From Daucus carota subsp. sativus (taxonomy: Eukaryota; Streptophyta; Magnoliopsida; Apiales; Apiaceae): a DNA stretch of 64,000 bases. This document shows, one piece after another, positions 1-10,859 of this stretch. The notes beneath the pieces were generated by a model. That model was not told the DNA's origin, did not search any database, and was given only the letters and a program-made list of their open reading frames with translations. The stretch is taken from assembly GCF_001625215.2 (NCBI RefSeq), contig NC_030389.2, positions 30,431,454 to 30,495,453 of the forward strand, read 5' to 3'. Position 1 is the stretch's first letter; every line of letters begins with the position of its first letter. A program made the position numbers and the translations under genes.

Positions 1-825
1 GATCTCAAATCACGTCAAATAACATGATGAATTAATTGTTAAAGGGCAAAATTAAATTATAGATCCTTGAACTAGTGACGATTTATTGTCTAGTTTCGTA
101 AACTAAAGATTCTGTTTTTAGGTCACTTAACTTTTCTACTTTTTGATCTAAGTCTTTTAATCAAATAGATTCTAACGACGTTAGAATCAGAAAACTATGG
201 TTCTTGATGTTCATATGGATCCAAGAAATGAAGGCCGTGCTGACAATGACTGATCCATGGCGTATTAATTGATTTTGTAATTCATATAAAAAAGGCCTAC
301 TTAATTTTCTACATTGCGCCCAATGAACCGTAAGGTCCATGATCCAGTATCACGGATCATGGACGTTCGACGTTCGAGGTCCAATGTTGTGAACAGTCCG
401 CACGAAATGGCAAAACCACTAGGAAATTGAGAAAAGTTTCTGGAACTTAATCTCTAACAATCCTTTATAAATCAAAACCCTCTTTCATACTTTACATCAA
501 TAGAGCGGCCGCCGCCCCACTCTCAAACTCCCATCTTTATCTTCGTACTTTGACCCAAATCAAATCAATAACCTATGATTATTGAAATCACATACAAATT
601 CAAATCTTCCACCGTCTTTCAATTACACAAATTCGATACGCATATAATCATCCACTTCAAATTAGGATGTTATATTATTGCTAATAGTTTTTCCCCAGTA
701 TGTCCAATTGTTTATCAATTTACGATTGATATATAGATTGATCTCTTCAGATTGAATACCCACTATATTATTTGTTATGTTCAAGTAGTTAATGTATTAT
801 GCTTTGGATGCACCAAAGGTTCATG
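1..825 (+). repeat. Composite repeat copy 0, non-coding leader
   Basis: This stretch has no gene. It aligns block for block with 11,460-12,300, 34,130-35,215 and 39,430-40,230. The most recognisable shared block is around 460-560: an AATCCTTTATAAATCAAAAC motif, then a GC-rich run with GCGGCCGCCGCC, then a CCCATCTTTATCTTC segment. The block at 330-370 around a CATGATCCAGTATCA motif is also shared. It is the left end, within the window, of a roughly five-copy direct array. Confidence 0.75.
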
Positions 826-833
826 ATAGCAGG

Positions 834-1572
834 TAGGGCTGAGCATTCGGTCGGTTCGGTCCAGAACCGGACCGAACCGAACGGACCGAAGACCGAACTT
901 TGAAAATTTTCTGGACCGGACCGGACCGAAGTTTGCATATGGACCGAACCGGAACCGAACCGAAATAATTCGGTCGGTCCGGTCCGGTCCGCTAGAACCG
1001 AATTTTTTAAGAAAATCAAATTAATCTATATTTACAAAGAAAATTAGCAAGCATTATAAACAAGATAGTACCACAGCAGTAATCTGATCAAGCAGCTTCA
1101 TGTAATCATGTATATTAACAAAGAAAGACAACTGGTACAAGAAGGAAATAAATTAAAGATACTAATCCATAGCTGAAAGTATCTACTGCTCAGTTCATGA
1201 ATCTGTGGAGTTTGAATTTAACGGGGCCGGTGATTGTGTGCGGACTACGGTGTACGTGTACTACTGCGTGTGTGGCAAAGGCGCGGCTCTAGAGATAGTA
1301 GAAGATTGTTTAGTCGACTAGTGTATAGGATAGAGATAGTATAATATTTTATCTAATATATAAAATAAAATATTAATTATATATATAAAAGTTCGGTCCA
1401 TTCGGTCCAGAACCGAAATTTCGCAATTGGGACCGGACCGGACCGTATTTTATTTCGGTCCGGACCGAAATACCCGAACGGACCGAAATTTCAGAAAATC
1501 AGGACCGAACCGAACCAAAATTATTCGGTTCGGTCCGGTTTTTCGGTTTCGGTTCGGTTTTGCTCAGCTCTA
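834..1572. mobile_element. Non-autonomous hAT-like element with 8-bp TSD
   Basis: A 739-bp insertion is bounded by the 8-bp direct repeat ATAGCAGG at 826-833 and 1573-1580. The ends are imperfect inverted repeats (TAGGGCTGAGC on the left, TAGAGCTGAGC reading in from the right). They lead into dense GGACCGAACC-type tandem motifs on both sides. Paralogous copies of the array at 12,290, 35,200 and 40,225 read straight through this point, so they are empty sites. The 8-bp duplication and TAGRGCTGAGC ends fit hAT. There is no transposase; open frames inside are by-products of the ACCGAA repeats. Confidence 0.85.
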
Positions 1573-1580
1573 ATAGCAGG

Positions 1581-2826
1581 TGAAATACTTGTTTAATGGA
1601 ATTTGAGTTTTCTTCAATCGTTAATTGCATATTTGAAATATTTATTTAATTATATTCTTCAAATAGTAAATTATAGGAATCAGGTGTATATAAGGAATAC
1701 TTGCATAAAACAATGAAGAAAGTGCTCCAAGATAGATTAATTTCTGCCTCCATTCTCCTTGCGGTGCTTATAGGTACGTTTAAAATAATATTGACTATGC
1801 CATAAGTGCTCATACGCAAATTTTTTGTCAGTGTTGGCACGGAAATTATTGCAGTATATCTCTGAGTTTTTTTTTAGGGAAATTTAATTCTAAAGTTCCT
1901 GAACTATAGACACTTTTTTTTCTAGGTCCCTGAACTATAAATGTCAATTCATAAGTAATTCAACTCTTAATTTTTTCCTACCTGGGTCCTTCCGTTAGAT
2001 ATGGTTTGAACTATAAATATTATCTTAAAGTTTATAATATAATATTTTTAAAAAGTTTCTTCATTTATCTTATAATTAATCAGATAGATTAATTAGAAAG
2101 AAAATTATTTTGATGAGATTAGATGGAGTGCTCAATGGATCTAGTTAATATCATATATGTGGTATATGTGGTGAAAGAACCATGTAATTTAGAATATAGT
2201 AGCTTATAAAATGGGTAATTTTAAATCTGTATTTTTTAAAATTTTAAATCATTATTTTGATTTTTTAAATATATGTTATATCATTTTTAATAATAACAAT
2301 AACTTTTAGGGTTCTATATTAATTTTGTACTCATATAAATTAAAACAATTGAAGATTTTTTCTAACAAAAATGATGAGTTTTTAGTTAAGAGATCAAACT
2401 CTGTTTATTATTTGATATTTGTAGATGACCGACTGATATAATTGAATAAATGTGATAAGATTAAAATAATTAATAAACTAGATATCCTTTAAGAAAAGCA
2501 AATACAAACTCATAAATAAATAAATTTTGATTCAAAAAGTACTAAACATATCACCTATATAACTAACATATTATTTTTTTTCTAAAGTGTTGTTGTTGAT
2601 CATATTAGAAGTTGTTAGTAAAAAAATTTCGAGTTCATAGTCTTTTATATAATAATATTGCCATTTTTCTTAATTTGTACATAATATAAATCTCTCAATT
2701 GAACAGGAGAATAGATGCTCAGATGTGTTGTGGAATTTTTTTGGCTAAATTTAGGGTTATAATTAGGATTGATCTCACTTATTTACCACTAACTTTTGAT
2801 AATGTGTTTTGATGATTTGGTTTCAG
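1581..2826. repeat. Copy 0 leader continuation, then AT-rich sequence without a gene
   Basis: Positions 1581-1870 continue the composite repeat, with the shared ACAATGAAGAAAGTGCTCC block at 1710. From about 1875 the sequence leaves the array and becomes AT-rich DNA that ends at a splice acceptor (TTTCAG at 2821-2826). I searched here for the missing first exon of the response regulator (the Val-Asp-Asp-Asp phospho-acceptor pocket region) and did not find it. Confidence 0.6.
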
Positions 2827-4473
2827 TGACTGCTTTTGAATCACCAAATACTGCATTGTCGGTGTTTGAGGCAGCCAAAAACTATTTTAATATTGTAATT
2901 GCTGATCGTTACATGCCAGAAGCGAACATCTTTGAGTTTGTACATCAAATTCACAGTCTACGCGAGGACATTCCTATCATGTGTAAGCTCAAAAATTTAC
3001 TGTTTCAAATTGGCTTATTATATTTAGAGCCGGTTTGTCTCGGGCTTAAAACTGTCAGGTCAAGTCATAAGTCACAATATTAAGTTTAGTTAAACGAGCT
3101 AGCTATATGCAGTGATAGATGAAAACCTTACAGTGGATTCAGCGAGAGAGGCTATTGCCAATGGGGTGTGCTACAACTTCCGGAAACCTCTTACCCACTG
3201 TGATATTGCAAGTCTATGCCTGCACATTCACAGGGTGACTGGTGAATACCCGCAACCTTTTAATAGCAGTACAGATGGGGAAGAAAGAAATGAGAATCAA
3301 AGTGATTTAAAGAGGAAAGCAAGCGATACTGATCCGGAAAATATTAAAAAAGGAAAGAATAAGGTGGCAGAAGATTCAGGTTCTTCAGTTGCCACCAATA
3401 AAGATGATGGCTGCAACTCTAAGAAGTCACGCATGACTTGGACTCCCCGTCTTCAGCAGAAGTTCTTGGCAGCAATTGAAAAGGCTGGAAAAGACGGTAA
3501 CGATACCACCAGTATCTTGTATTTTTCTGTAGTTATAACACAAATCTTGTTTAACATTTATAATTTGGCGACCTATTTTTCTGGTAAGCTGCAGCTAATC
3601 CGAAGGAGCTTTTAAGCCTTATGAATGAGCCTCGCTTGACATATCACAATGTTGCTAGCCATTTGCAGGTACTACTTTTTTTTTTGAAACTTACATGATC
3701 TATTTAAGTTAACTCATTCGAACTTGAAACACTTTCTGTATTTGTTTATATATATGATTAGGAAATCATAACAGAAAAATTAGTACAACATTGCATACAA
3801 TTTAGTTCCACATCACTAACCTATTTACTTAATATGAATAGACTTAGGAAATATTGCAAATTAAGCTGTATTGAATTGCATCATTATTATTATTTATACC
3901 TCATGGTTATTATTACTTAAATACATTTGTAAATTAATTAAATCTTCCATCTTGTTTGCAGAAACACAGATTGAAGGAAAAGCGCGCTGATAAGCTGCCT
4001 AGAAGTGCTAGTCCAGTAACGTCAACTGTGCAGCCTGCAGCACCCCTGAAGAGTTTCCCACAAGGACGAACATCTGGAAGTGGTACTGCAAATTTTAACT
4101 ATATGGAAGCCCGCGGATCTTCCCAAATTCAGAGATCTTGTGTTTTGGAGGAAGCTCCTAATGTTAAGGGCAAGGGTCTTCTTGCTATCATGGCCAATAG
4201 AGGAAGATATGAAATAGCTCAGGTCACTGACCAGGATCATGATGATAGCATTGAGAATTATGTTGCAAATTTCAGGGAACAATCTGAAGTGGTTCCTAGG
4301 AGATTCGGTCTTGGGGCAATGGAAGACCCTCCAAATCAGGTACTGGAAAGCGGTCACTTGAGCAGTGGTGCAACCGACGTGATATCATCAAGCAGTGGGT
4401 TGCAGACTCTGAACTGGGAACCATCTGCAGGGGCAATCAGTGACGTGGTAATAGGACTGATGACATGGTTGAG
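2827..4473 (+). pseudogene. Type-B response regulator (ARR-B-like), 5'-truncated
   Basis: This is a two-component response regulator with a GARP (Myb-like) DNA-binding domain, the class that drives cytokinin-responsive transcription in the nucleus. Four exons read in phase: 2827-2982, 3113-3496, 3595-3668 and 3962 to about 4473 (or to a stop at 4501 if the last GT is not used). Exons 1-2 here carry the second half of a receiver domain: the phospho-acceptor Asp in IADRYMPEAN and the conserved Lys in FRKPL. A Lys/Asp-rich linker follows, then the GARP domain split over exons (MTWTPRLQQKF, then RLTYHNVASHLQ, then KHRLKEKR). The first exon, with the acidic pair that binds Mg2+, is not found upstream, and the first retained exon starts in phase 1. 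It is either a gene whose exon 1 lies beyond a very long intron or a 5'-truncated copy captured by the repeat array. A possible further 3' exon is near 4889-4977. Confidence 0.75.
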
Positions 4474-5418
4474 GTACTCACTTGCAAAATTACTTATCTA
4501 GGTGTTAGTATCACTGCTGCTGTGTTGCAATTTCTTTGACTAGACAAATGTTATAATAGTAGTAATTCTAAATTGTTGAATGTATTGTATATGTTTCTTG
4601 AAAAACTATAAATATATCCCTTTTTGGCGGGCGACATATTCTCTAAAAAAACTCCATCTCTGTCATTGCTAATCTGTTACTGCTGGTTTGTGCCACAAGA
4701 ATATGGCCTGCGCCTGCCTGGGTCCAGTTAGTTTTTGTACATACTGGTGTATTCAAATATTTCCTTGTAGTTCATTTCAGCAATTAAGAGATCAGTTTCT
4801 ATGTTCTCATACTTTGTTTAAGCGTTTTACATTTAAACACTTATAGTTATATTATTCTATACATACTCAAACATAAGTTTAGGAGTTGAAGATCAGGGAT
4901 GCACTTTTATAAAGAGCCCACCACCCTACTTTCCGTCACTACTTCAGCAGTTACAGCTGCACCATCAGCTTCAAAGGGTGAGGGCTTACATTCATGAAAA
5001 AAAAAATATTCTAAAATACTCATGAAAAAAAATTAAAATTGTGGGGTGCAAAGTGTAAACCCCACATCTGTTAACTTTAACAGTCAATTAAACGGAGAGT
5101 GGTCAAAGGGGTGCAAAGCGAAGCGCTTTTCGAACTTTAGGGTGCATACTGCCAAAAAATATTATTTGAGACCAAATCGAAAAGTGCCTAAACATAAGGG
5201 GCGCAAAGTGTCAATCACTCTTTCTTTTACTATATGTTATTGTATTCTCTTATTAGCATTATGATGATTTTTTATTTTTTGGTATTTTCCTTGTGGTTTT
5301 TTGTTATTTTAACATTAATGATTTTAACTTTGATCAACTAGAGGTATGGCTGTCAATTATTCATAGATTTTGTTATACTTGTTGGAGATCCGAAACAAAG
5401 GTTTACTTGTGTACACAG
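4474..5418. other. 3' region of the response regulator; no confident gene
   Basis: The region is mostly AT-rich. A segment at about 4889-4977 follows a TTTAG acceptor-like site and encodes a Gln/Leu/His-rich stretch (LLQQLQLHHQLQ), so it could be a last exon of the response regulator; this is weak. Positions 5040-5260 are open for 72 codons, but the composition looks non-coding. From about 5280 the sequence matches introns of the TOPLESS-like fragment copies. Confidence 0.4.
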
Positions 5419-6443
5419 TTTGAAGTGGCAGAACCACTTCTGCAGAAACCATAGGCCATATCCAGACTTAAAGATTTTGTACTTGTGCTTTGATATACAG
5501 GAAAGACAAGGCAGAAGCTCTTCGCATACTCATGAATAAGTTGAAACTCTCAGCTTAGAAATGATTTATATAGAGAAATGACTCACCTGATGTCTCTTGA
5601 TAATTTCAGGTAATATATAATTATTTTCTTCGTACTCGCTAGGTGGCTTTTTATTATTTTTAACATTGATGATTTTTTAATTTATTTTAATAAATATGTA
5701 TTTTGTGTTTGTAGGGAGAATGAGCAACTATCCAAGTACGGTGACATGGTAGAAGCTCGTGGTGTAATGATGACGGAGCTGAAGAAGATTATTGAAGCCA
5801 ATCCTGTCTTCAATGACAAGCTTGTGTTTCCTAGCTTGCGGTCATCAAGATTGCCAGCTTTGGTCAACCAGAGGTATGAATGTTAAATTGTTATAGATTG
5901 TGTTATATTTGTTGGAGATCTTGAATAAAAAGGTTTGCTGGTTTATACAGTTTGAACTGGCAGCACCACTTGTGCGGCAACCATAGGCCTTATCCAGACA
6001 ATATAAAGACATTGTACACAGATAATCATCCTCAGATGATGACCTGTCATCACAACAACAGGTTTGATTCTTTTCTATATTTCTAGAAGAAATTTTAAGA
6101 GCCATAACTAAGATGCACATATACCAGCAAAACTTTCCAGTTCCCTGCCATAGAAGTTGTGATGAGGCACAATTTTCAATTATGGCAGTTGTATGTTCTC
6201 CCCTCCGTTGTTTGCTTTTGTGGTTATTCCTGTTAACACTTTTGACTTGTTGTGGCCATGCAGAATAATAACCGAAAAAGAAAACAACACTCGTCTTCTG
6301 GACCAGCTGATAGTACTGGTACAGGAAATAGTGTGGGTTCTTCACCAAATTCCCCAGCATCAACTCATGCACCTGGTGATGGGGTTAAGACTGCCAGTAG
6401 TCTGCAGCATGTAAGCAGTGGACAAAAAGGGTATATAAAATAG
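5419..6443 (+). pseudogene. TOPLESS-like/LEUNIG-like chimeric fragment, copy 0a
   Basis: Exon-like pieces of two Groucho/Tup1-type co-repressors lie together. Piece 5419-5477 resembles the TOPLESS Leu-Lys-Trp-Gln...Arg-Pro-Tyr-Pro-Asp segment. Piece 5501-5609 (KDKAEALRIL...EMTHLMSLDNFR) resembles the CTLH region but has an in-frame stop and a frameshift. Piece 5715-5873 (ENEQLSKYGD...ELKKIIEANP...) is the best TOPLESS match. Piece 5951-6061 (LNWQHHLCGNHRPYPD) follows, with GT-AG sites. Its tail, from about 6030, switches into the Gln-rich LEUNIG exon (SSQQQ), continued at 6264-6443 (NRKRKQHSSSGPA...SPNSPASTHAPGDG). The TOPLESS frame and the LEUNIG frame differ, exon order is partly duplicated, and no WD40 repeats follow. 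It is a dead chimera and not a working co-repressor. A long antisense open frame here is a shadow. Confidence 0.75.
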
Positions 6444-7080
6444 AATATTCGCACCAAACAATGAAGAAAGTACTCCGATATATTGATCTTGGCCTCAGTT
6501 CTCCTTATAGCGCTATGGATAAATTTGAAATAACACTTTACCTTGGATATATATTTGTAGTTACTTATCTCTAAATTATTGTCATTGACTTGGTACCAAA
6601 AAGATTTTGTTTATTAGTAATTCAATTCATCACGAGCATTTTGGGATCATTTATTTATTTAATTGTTATTTGTCATATTATTTTGTTTTAATTCACTATT
6701 TTGAAGTTTATGTTCTTCTCCATCATTTAGAAATGATTATTTAGTTCTATTCTTGAGGAAGATAATAAAGATAACATTTGAGCTGAGTTTACTATGGAAT
6801 GACTGAAACTTTACTATGGAATGACTGAAACTGGTCCCAGAATTCAACAGCTAGAGTCTCGAACCCATGTGTGCTCAAGATCACAGTGCTGGGTCCTCAG
6901 AGCACACAATGCAACCTGGTCTTTTACAGTTAATCATGTGTAATTTACAGAATTTTTCTGCCTTCAGTACATTTATTGTATAGTCTTATGCCCAATTTAA
7001 TTACCTGTCCATGATTTCACAGACAGATAAATTTTCCTGGTTCTATGTCAAATTCAGTGACCCTCTGACAGTTAATCATG
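6444..7080 (+). repeat. Composite repeat 3' block with PRMT6-like remnant
   Basis: There is no gene. The blocks are shared with 25,185-25,660, 32,546-33,160 and 42,614-43,290: CAATGAAGAAAGTACTCC at about 6460, CAGAATTCAACAGCTAGAG at about 6839, and CCATGATTTCACAGAC at about 7010. The segment near 7023-7065 reads as a decayed piece of the PRMT FWFxVEFS region (here WFYVKFSDPL) on the + strand. The same blocks recur at 7981-8610 in the tandem copy. Confidence 0.6.
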
Positions 7081-7257
7081 TGTAATTTACAGAATTTGGT
7101 ATGTGGATTATAGGTAAGATTCTGATTCGCGTTTTCGCGGTTCTAATATTTTTGCCTATATATAACAAGACATCTAGGCCATAAATTAAAAGTTTTGAGA
7201 TCAACAAAACTTGTGCATTCAATGAAATATTTTACTAGTGGTGAGAAAATATATATA

Positions 7258-7980
7258 TTTGAAACTATCCAAGTACGGTGACATGGTAGAAGCTCGTGGT
7301 GTAATGATGACGGAGCTGAAGAAGATTATTGAAGCCAATCCTGTCTTCAATGACAAGCTTGTGTTTCCTAGCTTGCGGTCATCAAGATTGCCAGCTTTGG
7401 TCAACCAGAGGTATGAATGTTAAATTGTTATAGATTGTGTTATATTTGTTGGAGATCTTGAATAAAAAGGTTTGCTGGTTTATACAGTTTGAACTGGCAG
7501 CACCACTTGTGCGGCAACCATAGGCCTTATCCAGACAATATAAAGACATTGTACACAGATAATCATCCTCAGATGATGACCTGTCATCACAACAACAGGT
7601 TTGATTCTTTTCTATATTTCTAGAAGAAATTTTAAGAGCCATAACTAAGATGCACATATACCAGCAAAACTTTCCAGTTCCCTGCCATAGAAGTTGTGAT
7701 GAGGCACAATTTTCAATTATGGCAGTTGTATGTTCTCCCCTCCGTTGTTTGCTTTTGTGGTTATTCCTGTTAACACTTTTGACTTGTTGTGGCCATGCAG
7801 AATAATAACCGAAAAAGAAAACAACACTCGTCTTCTGGACCAGCTGATAGTACTGGTACAGGAAATAGTGTGGGTTCTTCACCAAATTCCCCAGCATCAA
7901 CTCATGCACCTGGTGATGGGGTTAAGACTGCCAGTAGTCTGCAGCATGTAAGCAGTGGACAAAAAGGGTATATAAAATAG
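7258..7980 (+). pseudogene. TOPLESS-like/LEUNIG-like chimeric fragment, copy 0b
   Basis: This is the second half of the tandem duplication. It carries the TOPLESS-like exon starting within LSKYGDMVEARG, the LNWQHHLCGNHR exon and the LEUNIG-like exon (NRKRKQHSSSGPA) ending at the same stop. The bases are the same as in copy 0a, so it has the same frame mismatch between the two halves. It has no start codon of its own and no WD40 region. It is not expected to encode a functional protein. Confidence 0.75.
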
Positions 7981-8797
7981 AATATTCGCACCAAACAATG
8001 AAGAAAGTACTCCGATATATTGATCTTGGCCTCAGTTCTCCTTATAGCGCTATGGATAAATTTGAAATAACACTTTACCTTGGATATATATTTGTAGTTA
8101 CTTATCTCTAAATTATTGTCATTGACTTGGTACCAAAAAGATTTTGTTTATTAGTAATTCAATTCATCACGAGCATTTTGGGATCATTTATTTATTTAAT
8201 TGTTATTTGTCATATTATTTTGTTTTAATTCACTATTTTGAAGTTTATGTTCTTCTCCATCATTTAGAAATGATTATTTAGTTCTATTCTTGAGGAAGAT
8301 AATAAAGATAACATTTGAGCTGAGTTTACTATGGAATGACTGAAACTTTACTATGGAATGACTGAAACTGGTCCCAGAATTCAACAGCTAGAGTCTCGAA
8401 CCCATGTGTGCTCAAGATCACAGTGCTGGGTCCTCAGAGCACACAATGCAACCTGGTCTTTTACAGTTAATCATGTGTAATTTACAGAATTTTCTGCCTT
8501 CAGTACATTTATTGTATAGTCTTATGCCCAATTTAATTACCTGTCCATGATTTCACAGACAGATAAATTTTCCTGGTTCTATGTCAAATTCAGTGACCCT
8601 CTGACAGTTAATCATGTGTAATTTACAGAATTTGGTATGTGGATTATAGGTAAGATTCTGATTCGCGTTTTCGCGGTTCTAATATTTTTGCCTATATATA
8701 ACAAGACATCTAGGCCATAAATTAAAAGTTTTGAGATCAACAAAACTTGTGCATTCAATGAAATATTTTACTAGTGGTGAGAAAATATATATATTTA

Positions 8798-8994
8798 TAT
8801 AGGGAGATGATCAAATACAAATCACTATTAAACTAAAAACCTAAAATGAATTTTTCCAAACTTACACTTTCTACCCTAATGCCACGTCAGCACAAGGCCC
8901 CACTCAGGCTGCCACGTCAGCCCGGGGGGGGGGGGTCCACCCAGGCGGCCACGTCAGCACATGGGCTCACCCAGGCTGCCACATCAGCACTGGG
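8798..8994. repeat. MULE-like terminal sequence plus GCCACGTCAGC minisatellite
   Basis: After an AT tract, 8798-8845 reads like the end of a (TA)n-inserted MULE/MITE (GATCAAATACAAATCACTAT). It resembles the termini at 12,811 and 63,258, but no partner end was found. At 8881, 8911, 8948 and 8978 the motif GCCAC(G/A)TCAG repeats with spacing 30, 37 and 30 bp. The second unit has grown a run of 12 G. The open frame across it is a by-product of the repeat. Confidence 0.55.
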
Positions 8995-8995
8995 G

Positions 8996-10655
8996 AAACA
9001 GAACTTCACAATGTACATAGCAAGGAAATGAAGTGCTGAATTAAGAATAAGAGACCAGGAAGAGATGACAATATCTAACTTAAATGTTATTTGGCCCAAA
9101 AGTTTGATAGTTAGGTGACCCGCAATCTTAATTACTCATGTGAGACGATTGTGGACCTTTAGAAAAGGGATTTTGCAGATACCTAATTCCCTATATATAC
9201 TCCAAAGAAATATTGTGAGCCTATGAGGTATATTCCATAAATGTGAAGGAAATAACTTCACTTCTATTCATAACAAGGAACTGAAGCTACTTAGTGTTAA
9301 TCAAGAAAGTTAAGAATACTAAGAACTTTAGTATGTGGTTTGTGTCCACCTCATGTTAGTGTCAGAAAGACATAAATAGAGGTTTCCACAAAGATTCTTC
9401 ATTCATGTGTAATCTTGCAGGCAATCTTTTTTTTTTTGAATCATGATGTTAATTCAGGTTTGTCACATTTATTTTCAGACAAAAGGATTGACATGATCTC
9501 TGGACCCTTAGCTTATGTGATATGTGGAACATCTGAAATTCTGAAAGCCAGACCAGCAATTAGATAGAAAATTCTATTACCTCGTGTCAGACAGTCCACA
9601 CGCTTCACCTGCATCAAAATCATAAGTAATTTATCATAGAAGGTAAATTTGTCATGCCTCGCTTGTTAACTTTAAAAAACATTTAACAGACTGAAACTCT
9701 AGGATATCCACTATGGATCTAAAAGTGAAAGACAAACCACTTGAGGCAATGCTAAAAGATTTTCACTCGTATTCTTCTCCACACACGGGTCTTCGTATGC
9801 ATTTTGTATTGCCCAAGGTACCATAGCAGACACTACACAATACGCACAAAAAATTCCAACTCAGTGTTCAAATTAAGAAATAGAAAAACAGATCCAATCA
9901 ATTTAAAAATGTAAACAGACAGGCTATTACAGACACAGGGGATATTTTTCAAAATATATTCTGTAAATTAAAGTAGAAGCCGGTCAAATTAATCCTGTGG
10001 ACTAACCGACTGGTCAAATTCATTTTAAAATAATCACCACCAGGGTGCACTTGAGCACACTTGGGTTAACAAGTTTGGTGATCCCTAGCCCTAGGTACAC
10101 CTCTTACCAGAATTTCATTTTGGTAACTGTGTGCACAATCATAAACCACTTTGCCGAGGCCCACAGATGATTTGCTCCGCTGCATTATAAACTGAAACCC
10201 ATTTCAAACAGACTCATCCCATTGGAAAGCCATACAACTAAAACCATTTGGAATGTTCTGCATTGTGTATGTAATTCCTAGCTCTAAACATTTCTCAGTT
10301 CCTTCTGATGCATTGATAGTTTGATACGTTGACTCGAGCATAAATGAAATTAATTGTGCTCGAGATGTGTAGCAAGATAATGCCAAGGACAAATGAAACT
10401 ACATTGGAAAGTAAACAGGCAAAAAATATATTATAGGTGATTTCATTTGCACACTCTCCATAGACATTGCGCCAGAAATCAATTTTTGAACTGTATCTGT
10501 GAGGAAGAGTGACAGGAGCTATATACAGCTGCAGACAAAGCAAAAAATAATCATGCATTATTTGTGGTTAAATAGATTTACTTACCTCTTACTACTTATT
10601 ATTAATATATGTGTAAGTTAATCCTGGTTTACCATTGAAAGGTTCTTCAATATTA
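8996..10655 (-). pseudogene. PRMT6-like pseudogene (partial copy of the 43.7-48.7 kb gene)
   Basis: This is a deleted copy of the 3' half of the PRMT6-like gene, same strand. It runs from inside intron 11 (8996 matches 43,859) to just before exon 7 (10,655 matches about 46,640, where a (TA)n tract replaces the exon). Exon 8 is recognisable at about 10,450-10,530 (LYIAPVTLPHRYSS) but has lost its Gly-Ile-Asp codons and splice donor. Exon 9 is at about 9,745-9,838. Exon 10 (about 9591-9608) has lost about 62 bp between two CAGAC/ACAG repeats. Exon 11, with the FAFWFDVEF and THW loop, is missing because about 730 bp are deleted near 9375. It cannot encode an enzyme. Confidence 0.85.
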
Positions 10656-10675
10656 TGCTTCAAAAGAATTATTAT

Positions 10676-10680
<5 letters not shown>

Positions 10681-10733
<53 letters not shown>
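10681..10733. repeat. (TA)n microsatellite
   Basis: A pure TA tract of about 53 bp lies at the right border of the PRMT6-like pseudogene. An open frame through it (alternating Ile-Tyr) is spurious. Confidence 0.9.
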
Positions 10734-10735
<2 letters not shown>

Positions 10736-10859
10736 TTCATTCTATGGGATTCTATTTACGATTCTATAATATTTGATTTTAACAATTTGGATGAGATTCA
10801 ATGTGATATTCGATATATTAAGTTTAGTTGTTGTTTAACTCTGTGATTATAATGTAAAA

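Larger units (their letters stand above)
5726..8799 (+). repeat. 1,537-bp direct tandem duplication
   Basis: Positions 5726-7262 and 7263 to about 8796 are near-identical head-to-tail copies. The only difference I found is one T in a run (GAATTTTTCTG near 6953 against GAATTTTCTG near 8490). The unit starts inside the TOPLESS-like exon (AACTATCCAAGTACGG) and ends at GTGAGAAAATATATATATTT. The joint puts the TOPLESS piece directly after that AT-rich end, so copy 0b lacks the upstream pieces. This is either a very recent duplication or an assembly artefact. Confidence 0.9.

Noticed and set aside
789..1019. Open frame rich in Phe-Gly-Ser-Val-Arg
   Set aside because: It is generated by the ACCGAA repeats of the hAT-like element.
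5845..6372. 175-codon minus-strand open frame, repeated at 7382-7909
   Set aside because: It is antisense to the TOPLESS/LEUNIG-like exons and identical in the two tandem copies only because the DNA is duplicated; it has no domain.
10655..10846. Open frame with an Ile-Tyr run
   Set aside because: It crosses a pure (TA)n tract; no protein signal.
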